From Spirochaetota bacterium (GTDB taxonomy: Bacteria > Spirochaetota > B62-G9 > DRHN01), in assembly GCA_023136305.1 (NCBI GenBank), contig JAGLSF010000167.1:1-5146 (forward strand): a stretch of DNA of 5,146 nt, read 5' to 3'. The notes beneath the pieces are model-generated. The model saw only the letters and a program-made list of their open reading frames with translations, was not told the origin of the DNA and did not search any database. Within the stretch, counting starts at the first letter, position 1. The number at the start of each line of letters is the position of its first letter. A program made the position numbers and the translations under genes. Shown here piece by piece: positions 1 through 5,146 of the stretch.

Positions 1-1480
1 CCCGCTTCATCCTGAGAAGCTCCACATTTTTCTCGAGTTTTTCCTTTTTCAGTATTATCAGGAAAAGAGCTGCAGTAATGACCGTCAGTGCAACATGGTA
101 TATAAAATAGGGGAGTGACTGAAGAGGAGATGCCGTGACACTCTTCAAAGACTTGGTGCCGCCCTTGATAAACTGCAGGGTGGCCGTTGAAAATACTTTC
201 CTCCCGCCCCTGATGGGTTTCTCTCGTACGATGTCTTCACCGGTGACAGTCAGCTGCAAGGGCTCTGCGATGAGTGTAATGTACTGCCCCTCGGCTGTAT
301 CGAAGTAGGTTATGTCACCGGTACCGATGTCCAGTTTACCGTTTTCCTCGGGAATGATAGTGTATTCGAATTTTTTCACAAAATAGACTGTCTTTTCCTC
401 TTCCACCGTATCCCGCATAGTCTCCGAGAGATATACCCTTCCCCTGGATGAAAGAATCAGACCAGGGTCACTGATGACATTCAGGTTTCCGGTGCTCTTC
501 AGCGTGAGATAACAGGTCATGGATTCGCCTGTTCGAATGTTGTAAACGGGTGTGGACAGTGCAGCATCAAGGCTTCCCACGACTCCACTGAATGTGTCAC
601 TCCCGGCTGCCTTGGGAATGGGCTTCACATTGATCTCGAATGGTGTGCTCTCGATTTCGAAGGTGAAGGGCCGGCCGAATACATCGAAGCGGTCATCGGT
701 TTTTACAATGACCGTGGCCTCGAGAACGAGCGGCTTTGGAGCGTAGCTGCCGGTTTTAAGTGGAAAAAGGGTGACTTTTTTAATCAGGGAAGTAGTATAG
801 ATTCTGCCGTCTATTTCCTCCCGCCGGTACTCGAGCCTGGTGGCATTGTATATGTCTTCTATGTAAAAACCGGGAAAACTAGGATTTTGTTTGAGGGATA
901 TGGAATCGATATCGAGACGCGAGTAGAGAATGTAGGTGAGGAACAGCTGTTCTCCTTCGAGAAGTTCGGTTTTTTCCGGTTTCACCTGAACGTAGATGTC
1001 GCCTCGCAGTTTCTCCATGTCGATGGCAGTCCCGTCACGGAACATGAAGCGCCCCTCTTCTCCCCGTTTCCTGCCCTCCACAACGGTGATGAGCAGAGGT
1101 TCGGTCTTGAAAACCTCTCCCCCATAGCGTATGCGTACCGGGTCAATGGTAAAGGTGCCCTTTTTCTCAGGCTTCACGGTGTAGACAAAGGAGATGACCT
1201 TTCTCCGGGAAGCCTGTCCATCAACAATGGATATACTTGACTGTGTTCGTGTACTCTCGTTTACAATACTGAAATGCTGCAGCTCTGGAACCTCTGGTTT
1301 TGGCATGCGCTTGATGTTTTCGGCCTCAACGGTCACCGTCAATTTGAAGGTGTCAAACAGACCGACTTCGTCGGCATCCACTTCGGCAAATACATTGACT
1401 ATCCTCTCATCTGCAAACCCGGCCAGGGCAGTCCCCATGATCAATACCCAGAGAAACAGCACCTTACCAATCCTTCTCAT
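1..1480 (-). CDS. batD: BatD, exported beta-rich protein with C-terminal membrane anchor (3' end cut by window)
   Basis: Reading the minus strand from the ATG at 1480 gives 493 codons with no stop, running off the left edge. Residues 1-23 form a signal peptide with a likely cleavage after GFA. The rest is largely beta-strand and shows the BatD family pattern: a first domain to about residue 135 (PEVPELQHFSIVNES, then a KKGTFTIDPVRI segment), a second to about 288 (SFPGFYIEDI and FDVFGRPFTFEIES), and a third to about 415 (TFSGVVGSLDA, TGNLNVISDPG and DITYFDTAEGQY). A membrane span lies at about 458-477, followed by a basic start of a cytoplasmic tail (KKEKLEK). The start is supported by GGAAAGG six bases upstream and a 17-base overlap with batC. 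Family members are usually somewhat longer, so perhaps 50-120 residues are missing. BatD is thought to work at the inner membrane with the vWA proteins; its molecular function is unknown. Confidence 0.93.
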   Translation of the reverse strand, partial: MRRIGKVLFLWVLIMGTALAGFADERIVNVFAEVDADEVGLFDTFKLTVTVEAENIKRMPKPEVPELQHFSIVNESTRTQSSISIVDGQASRRKVISFVYTVKPEKKGTFTIDPVRIRYGGEVFKTEPLLITVVEGRKRGEEGRFMFRDGTAIDMEKLRGDIYVQVKPEKTELLEGEQLFLTYILYSRLDIDSISLKQNPSFPGFYIEDIYNATRLEYRREEIDGRIYTTSLIKKVTLFPLKTGSYAPKPLVLEATVIVKTDDRFDVFGRPFTFEIESTPFEINVKPIPKAAGSDTFSGVVGSLDAALSTPVYNIRTGESMTCYLTLKSTGNLNVISDPGLILSSRGRVYLSETMRDTVEEEKTVYFVKKFEYTIIPEENGKLDIGTGDITYFDTAEGQYITLIAEPLQLTVTGEDIVREKPIRGGRKVFSTATLQFIKGGTKSLKSVTASPLQSLPYFIYHVALTVITAALFLIILKKEKLEKNVELLRMKR

Positions 1481-2156
1481 GTTGTACCTTTCCAGCTCTG
1501 TTCTGTATTATTTCATTGATAATTCTCGACTGATCGTTATTCACCGAATCAAAGAGCCGCTCTGCCTCCTCACGCGAGAATTCATCGGCTGTCTGCTCCT
1601 GTTCACCAGAGCTGCCCTTGTGTTCGGCCTCTTCGCTTCGCTCATTTTCAGTTTGTTCCGGACCTCCCTCCCCCTTCTCATCCTCTGTCTCCTCCTGTGA
1701 GGGGAAGGCCTGGTCGGAAAGCTTCTTCAACGCAAGCTCGAGGTTGAACTTCGTGTTGAGGTCGTAGGGGTTCTTTTCGAGGGCCTGCACGTAGTGTTCA
1801 GCCGCTTTATCGTAGTTCCCTATAAGGTAGTGGTTATTGCCCAGGTTGTAGTGAATCTGAGCAATCTCTTCGTTATCACTGGTCCGTTTGAGGGCTGCAG
1901 TGAGAGATTCTATTGACTGTACGTAATTCTCCATTTTGTAGAGAGCGGCGCCTGTATTGAAATGAGGTGCGACCGATTTCTCGTTTTTCTCCATCCCTTC
2001 CTGAAAAAACCCAAGGGCCTCCCTGAAGAGCTCGTTTCTGTAATAACGGGTGCCCTTTCGCATCACCGAGGTGTATGGGTCCGCTGACAGGATTTCCGCT
2101 GTAAAGAGAAGTGGGAGAATAGAGAGGATTAAGGGGAGCGTTGCTGTGCGTTTCAT
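1464..2156 (-). CDS. batC: BatC, exported TPR protein with acidic linker
   Basis: This 230-residue protein starts with a hydrophobic segment (residues about 6-20) that resembles a signal peptide. The cleavage site is unclear, perhaps near A20 or A25, and there is no lipobox cysteine. Three tetratricopeptide repeats follow at about 28-61, 62-95 and 99-132, each showing the usual small and aromatic pattern, for example HYNLGNNHYLIGNYDKA. Residues about 150-192 form a low-complexity linker rich in Glu, Gln and Gly that is probably disordered. The C-terminus has a short helix beginning with REEAERLFDSV and ends in KDW, an ending I associate with Bat-type TPR proteins. The start overlaps the batB stop as ATGA, with AGGAGA eight bases upstream; the 3' end overlaps batD by 17 bases. 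The likely role is a periplasmic scaffold for BatA and BatB; that is inferred from the operon and the TPR fold. In some species the TPR part is fused to BatB; here it is a separate gene. Confidence 0.9.
   Translation of the reverse strand: MKRTATLPLILSILPLLFTAEILSADPYTSVMRKGTRYYRNELFREALGFFQEGMEKNEKSVAPHFNTGAALYKMENYVQSIESLTAALKRTSDNEEIAQIHYNLGNNHYLIGNYDKAAEHYVQALEKNPYDLNTKFNLELALKKLSDQAFPSQEETEDEKGEGGPEQTENERSEEAEHKGSSGEQEQTADEFSREEAERLFDSVNNDQSRIINEIIQNRAGKVQHEKDW
1487..1493 (-). promoter_or_regulatory. Ribosome binding site of batD
   Basis: The minus strand reads GGAAAGG six bases before the ATG at 1480, inside the end of batC. It selects this ATG, which is followed directly by a basic-then-hydrophobic signal peptide. 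Confidence 0.65.
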
Positions 2157-3172
2157 TTAGATGTTCTCCTCACGCGCACGGTGATTGAGGCGTATATGAG
2201 CAGGAACAGTATGCCCAGGGCAAGTGGTATCTGAAAGCGTTCTTCGTACACGGTGTAGCGCTTCGTCTCATACTCGCGTTTTTTCAGTGTATCGAGGGCT
2301 GAGTTGAAGCGGCGGATCTCATCAAAGGTATCGGTTGTCTTGAAGTACTCACCGCCTGTTCTCTCAGCGATATTTCTCAACAGGTAGTCATCGAGTTGTG
2401 AGATGATTACCTTGGCCTGTTGGTCTTTCTTGTAACCGGTTTTTTGCCCATTTTCGTCGTACACGGGAATGGGAGCGCCGGATTTCGTGGCAATGCCGAT
2501 GGAAAACACTTTTATGTCGCGCTTTGTCAATTCTTTGATAGCCTTTTCCGGGTCCGGTCCTGTGTTTTCCCCATCTGTGAGAAGCAGCATAACCGCATAG
2601 TGGTCATCCTCGGGTTTCAGTGAAGTCATCGCAAGCTCCAGGGGTGCGCTAATCGATGTGCCGCTGGATACGGCTGTTTCGAAGGAGAGAGAGTTTATCA
2701 CCGAGACAAGGGCATTGTAGTCGCCTGTAAGCGGACATTGCACAAAAGCGTCACCGGCAAAGAATATAATACCGGCACGGTCTCCCTGCAGTGAGTTGAT
2801 GAGCTCAAGGGCCCCGATCTTTGCACGCTCCAGCCTATTGGGTTTGACGTCCTCGGCCCTCATGCTCTGTGAGAGGTCAATGGCTATGTATATGTCAGAA
2901 CCGGTAATGGTGACCGGCTCCAGTCGGGTGCCTGCCTGGGGTTTCGAAAGGGCGATGATGAAGAACAAAAGTGCGAGAGAGGCGAACAGCCCTTCCCGGG
3001 GGATTGAACCGCGCAGGTCCCGTCTGGCAAAGCTGTTCAGCGTCTCGGCCCTGCCCATGCGTTCGATGGTCTTCATCCTCTTCCTGTGCATGAGCAGGAA
3101 CAGGATATACACCACCGGTACCAGCGCGAGTACATACAGGTACAGGGGATTTGCAAATTGAACGAGTTCCAT
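2153..3172 (-). CDS. batB: BatB, membrane-anchored von Willebrand factor A domain protein
   Basis: This 339-residue paralogue of BatA has spans at about residues 8-28, 61-76 and 314-332 and a vWA domain at about 91-300. Its metal site is also intact: DLSQS (D99, S101, S103), T172 in SGTSI and D200 in LLTDGENTG. It shares with BatA the AED-x-KPNRL segment after the metal motif, a PLT-x-DYN segment, a TGG-x-YF segment and a K-x-Y-x-x-x-x-ERF run before the last span, so the pair probably arose by tandem duplication. The loop after the first span is very basic (HRKRMK and more) and the tail ends RVRRTSK, which again puts the vWA domain in the periplasm. The ATG start has GAGGA seven bases upstream. 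The stop overlaps the batC start as ATGA, which suggests translational coupling. In this family BatB follows BatA and precedes the TPR protein BatC, exactly as here. Biochemical function is unknown. Confidence 0.94.
   Translation of the reverse strand: MELVQFANPLYLYVLALVPVVYILFLLMHRKRMKTIERMGRAETLNSFARRDLRGSIPREGLFASLALLFFIIALSKPQAGTRLEPVTITGSDIYIAIDLSQSMRAEDVKPNRLERAKIGALELINSLQGDRAGIIFFAGDAFVQCPLTGDYNALVSVINSLSFETAVSSGTSISAPLELAMTSLKPEDDHYAVMLLLTDGENTGPDPEKAIKELTKRDIKVFSIGIATKSGAPIPVYDENGQKTGYKKDQQAKVIISQLDDYLLRNIAERTGGEYFKTTDTFDEIRRFNSALDTLKKREYETKRYTVYEERFQIPLALGILFLLIYASITVRVRRTSK
2165..2170 (-). promoter_or_regulatory. Ribosome binding site of batC
   Basis: The minus strand reads AGGAGA eight bases before the ATG at 2156. 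The site is inside the last codons of batB, whose stop overlaps the start as ATGA, so both direct initiation and termination-reinitiation are possible. Confidence 0.7.
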
Positions 3173-3179
3173 GCCTTAG

Positions 3180-3184
3180 TCCTC
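3180..3184 (-). promoter_or_regulatory. Ribosome binding site of batB
   Basis: The minus strand reads GAGGA seven bases before the ATG at 3172, in the 17-base gap after the batA stop. It supports this ATG as the start, together with the BatB-type N-terminus that follows it. Confidence 0.6.
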
Positions 3185-3189
3185 AACTC

Positions 3190-4167
3190 TCAGGGAATCG
3201 TTTTCAAATATGTTCTCGTGAGCATAAGATAGAGGCAGAACAGCAGCATACCGATAAGCGTTAGCGCCACAAAACGCTCCCTGGTTTTTCGGTATTGCTT
3301 GATCTCTATCTTGCTCTTCTCGAGTTGGTCGATCTCACCGTAGATGTCCTCGAGTTTCTGCGTATCCGTCGCCCTGAAGTAACGCCCTCCCGTGATTTGA
3401 GCGATGGACCTGAGCACCTCTTCATCTATCTGCACGGGAACGGAAACGTATCGCTTGCCAAACACCTGGTTCTGTACCGGATAGGGGGCACTTCCCATGC
3501 TGCCCACCCCAATGGTGTATATTTTTATGTCCAGGGCCACCGCAGCCCTGGCTGCAGTTAAGGGGTCGATTTCGCCGCTATTGTTGATTCCGTCAGTGAG
3601 AAGTATGAGTACCTTGCTTTTCTCCATTCCACCGGCCAGACGTTTCGAGCTCTCGGCAATAGCGTTTCCGATCGCTGTACCATCGGGTATCATACCAATC
3701 TCAATGGTGTCGATGAAGTCGTACAGTATATTGTAATCTATGGTCAGCGGGCTCTGTGTGATCGCCTTCCTGCTGAAGGTCACGAGGCCGATTTTATCGG
3801 TTTTCCGTCCTCCGATAAACTCCTTTGCAACATTCTTTGCCGCTCCGAGGCGGTTTGGCTTGAAATCCTCGGCCTTCATGCTCGATGATATGTCGAGTGA
3901 TAGAACGATATCTATGCCTTCCGTTTCGAGGGTCTCTTCAATATATCCCTTCTGTGGCCGTGCGAGGGCCACGATGAATAGTCCAAGGGCAAGCACGAGC
4001 AGAACCTTCGAGAAGAAGAAGAGCTGTATACGGACCGTGGTTATCCCGGGAAACAGGGAGAAAAAGGGCGCGCCCATGCTGCACTCCCGTTCCCTGACAA
4101 ACAGGAAATAGAATAAAACCGGGAGTAGGGCCAGTCCCCAGAGTATAAATGGATTTTTAAACTCCAT
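3190..4167 (-). CDS. batA: BatA, membrane-anchored von Willebrand factor A domain protein
   Basis: This 325-residue protein has the full BatA layout. Two N-terminal membrane spans lie at about residues 6-24 and 51-69, a vWA domain at about 85-285, and a C-terminal span at about 298-317. The metal-ion-dependent adhesion site looks intact: DISSS (D92, S94, S96), T164 in DGTAIGNAI and D192 in LLTDGINNSG. The loop between the first two spans carries RERE and the C-terminal tail is basic, so by the positive-inside rule the vWA domain faces the periplasm. The N-terminal pattern (NPFILWGLALLP) and the ARPQ motif after the second span are typical of BatA/BatB. The ATG start is supported by a strong GGAGGT eight bases upstream. 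The gene overlaps the preceding one by 11 bases and is 17 bases from batB. By family knowledge it should bind a divalent metal and mediate protein-protein contacts; the actual ligand is unknown. It could be labelled simply as a vWA protein, but the order batA-batB-batC-batD supports the name. Confidence 0.94.
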   Translation of the reverse strand: MEFKNPFILWGLALLPVLFYFLFVRERECSMGAPFFSLFPGITTVRIQLFFFSKVLLVLALGLFIVALARPQKGYIEETLETEGIDIVLSLDISSSMKAEDFKPNRLGAAKNVAKEFIGGRKTDKIGLVTFSRKAITQSPLTIDYNILYDFIDTIEIGMIPDGTAIGNAIAESSKRLAGGMEKSKVLILLTDGINNSGEIDPLTAARAAVALDIKIYTIGVGSMGSAPYPVQNQVFGKRYVSVPVQIDEEVLRSIAQITGGRYFRATDTQKLEDIYGEIDQLEKSKIEIKQYRKTRERFVALTLIGMLLFCLYLMLTRTYLKTIP

Positions 4168-5146
4168 CGCCTGCCACCTCCGCCCAATGGCGATGTGCTT
4201 CCTGCATTTTCACCTGGGCCTCTTTGATTATGGTGATCGACTGGTCGATGTCATGCTCCACTTTGCTGTGCAGCGGAATTTCCCTGGCAAATTTAACCAT
4301 ATCACTTCTGTGCAGTATATTAATCAACCTGTTCGGATGCACATATTTCGCACGCCTTGCCTCACTTCGCCTGAGGTAGCGCTTCAATTCGGAAGTTGTC
4401 ATTTCGAGGGCCTGAATGGTGAAGAAGCTTCCAAAGAACAGTTTCAGGGTATGGGAGATGGTGCTGTATACTTTTTTCGAATCAGCCTGTTCCCTTGCAT
4501 GCTCCTTCCGTATGCTCTCCAGTTCACTTATGGAGTCCTCGTAGGGATCGAAGAGTACATCACTTTCGACAATGGTCTTTGGTATCTGGCGGGGATGTAT
4601 GAGATATTTTCTGACCAGAATGAATAGGCCGAATGCAGCGGCAATACCGAGAAGTATGATAGTTACCGTTATGGTCCTGATCCGCGCTCGGTAGGGTGGT
4701 ACTATGTCCATGAGCTGGGGTTCCGTCTTGTCTGCAGGGAGTACGGATAGTATAGCGAAGGTCAGCTCCTCTGTCTGCAATGCAACCTCCCCAACTGTTA
4801 CCGTTAACGGGGAAAGTCGGACATCGCCGGTTTGAAATACGGATATGGTGTACAGTACAATGGTTTTTACCTCTCGTGGGCCAACCTTCTTTCTCTTCAT
4901 GGAGTGGTCCCTCAGCATGAAGGGTGCAAAGTCATCCCCCTCTTCCGGATACACGAAGACGTCCTTTCTGTCGTGGTACACGGTGAGTGCCAGGTCAATG
5001 GGGTCGCCGATGGTCAGTGGTTTCTCGGAGAGGAGCGTGAGTGACACCGAAGGAATGGTGTACTCAATTTCCCCTTCAGAGCTCCTGCCGTCAGCAGTGG
5101 CCGGCGGAAGGCATATCAGCACCAGGAGAATGAAACAGCAGTGTTT
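4157..5146 (-). CDS. Bat-operon membrane protein with periplasmic beta domain and cytoplasmic helical domain (5' end cut by window)
   Basis: The reading frame is open to the window edge, giving 329 visible residues before a TAA stop. A GTG at 5122 could be taken as the start, but the eight codons upstream of it are in frame and read KHCCFILL, continuing into VLICLPPATADG. This looks like the hydrophobic core and cleavage region of a signal peptide, so the true start probably lies just beyond 5146. Visible residues about 25-140 are beta-strand-like and contain a Y-x-I-x-x-F-x-T-G-D segment similar to BatD repeats. A single membrane span follows at about 159-178, then a basic RKYLIHPR segment, which suggests the rest is cytoplasmic. 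The C-terminal part is helical, with TTSELKRYLRR and a later SDMVKFAR motif, a pattern seen in DUF4381-like and other Bat-locus proteins. It overlaps batA by 11 bases. Its role is not established; I infer a membrane partner of the vWA proteins. Family assignment is by pattern only. Confidence 0.8.
   Translation of the reverse strand, partial: KHCCFILLVLICLPPATADGRSSEGEIEYTIPSVSLTLLSEKPLTIGDPIDLALTVYHDRKDVFVYPEEGDDFAPFMLRDHSMKRKKVGPREVKTIVLYTISVFQTGDVRLSPLTVTVGEVALQTEELTFAILSVLPADKTEPQLMDIVPPYRARIRTITVTIILLGIAAAFGLFILVRKYLIHPRQIPKTIVESDVLFDPYEDSISELESIRKEHAREQADSKKVYSTISHTLKLFFGSFFTIQALEMTTSELKRYLRRSEARRAKYVHPNRLINILHRSDMVKFAREIPLHSKVEHDIDQSITIIKEAQVKMQEAHRHWAEVAGDGV
4174..4181 (-). promoter_or_regulatory. 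Ribosome binding site of batA
   Basis: The minus strand reads GGAGGTGG here, a near-perfect Shine-Dalgarno sequence. The core GGAGGT ends eight bases before the ATG at 4167. It lies inside the 3' end of the preceding gene, so batA can be initiated by its own strong site even though the two coding regions overlap. Confidence 0.75.

Noticed and set aside
887..1240. A 117-codon plus-strand open frame
   Set aside because: It lies entirely antisense to batD, whose translation shows clear family motifs at the same positions; it is a shadow of that frame.
1194..1700. A 168-codon plus-strand open frame across the batC-batD junction
   Set aside because: It is antisense to two well-supported genes, its product is Ser/Leu-rich with no recognisable domain, and no convincing ribosome binding site precedes it.
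2796..3161. Plus-strand open frames opposite the batA and batB vWA domains (also 3740-4111)
   Set aside because: They mirror conserved vWA coding sequence on the minus strand and have compositions expected of antisense frames.
3173..3189. Possible promoter or terminator in the only intergenic gap
   Set aside because: Seventeen bases are too few, with no hairpin or T-run; the gap holds only the batB ribosome binding site.
4187..4627. A 146-codon plus-strand open frame
   Set aside because: It is antisense to the cytoplasmic domain of the gene ahead of batA and has no family pattern of its own.

Overview
The window is a slice through the middle of a Bat (Bacteroides aerotolerance) operon. All five genes lie on the minus strand, so transcription runs from high to low coordinates. 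The genes are packed almost without spacers, and the window cuts the first and last genes. No RNA genes, mobile elements, CRISPR arrays or terminators are visible, and there is no non-coding stretch longer than 17 bases.

In order of transcription: (1) 5146-4157, a 5'-truncated gene for a secreted/anchored protein with a periplasmic beta-sandwich-like part, one membrane span and a cytoplasmic helical domain (the accessory gene often found ahead of batA); (2) 4167-3190, batA, a membrane-anchored von Willebrand factor A (vWA) protein; (3) 3172-2153, batB, its paralogue; (4) 2156-1464, batC, an exported TPR protein with a charged tail; (5) 1480-1, batD, a large exported beta-rich protein with a C-terminal membrane span, which runs off the left edge. 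batD has no stop codon inside the window, so a stop-bounded ORF search misses it, but 493 codons read openly.

The predicted topologies agree with each other. Signal peptides and positive-inside loops place the vWA domains of BatA and BatB, the TPR part of BatC and the beta domains of BatD and gene 1 in the periplasm, with short basic tails or, in gene 1, a helical domain in the cytoplasm. The reasonable inference is an inner-membrane complex: two metal-binding vWA subunits, a TPR scaffold and beta-rich partners. In related loci it is served by a cytoplasmic MoxR AAA+ ATPase and a DUF58 protein, whose genes would be expected upstream of position 5146. The name comes from an aerotolerance phenotype in Bacteroides fragilis; the molecular function is still unsettled, and work in Leptospira did not support a direct oxidative-stress role.

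The organism is a diderm bacterium of moderate GC content. Gene order and protein style fit Spirochaetota, Fibrobacterota/Bacteroidota relatives or a Desulfobacterota-like lineage; the sequence alone does not let me choose. I see a well-preserved, intact example of a known but poorly understood system rather than a wholly new one.
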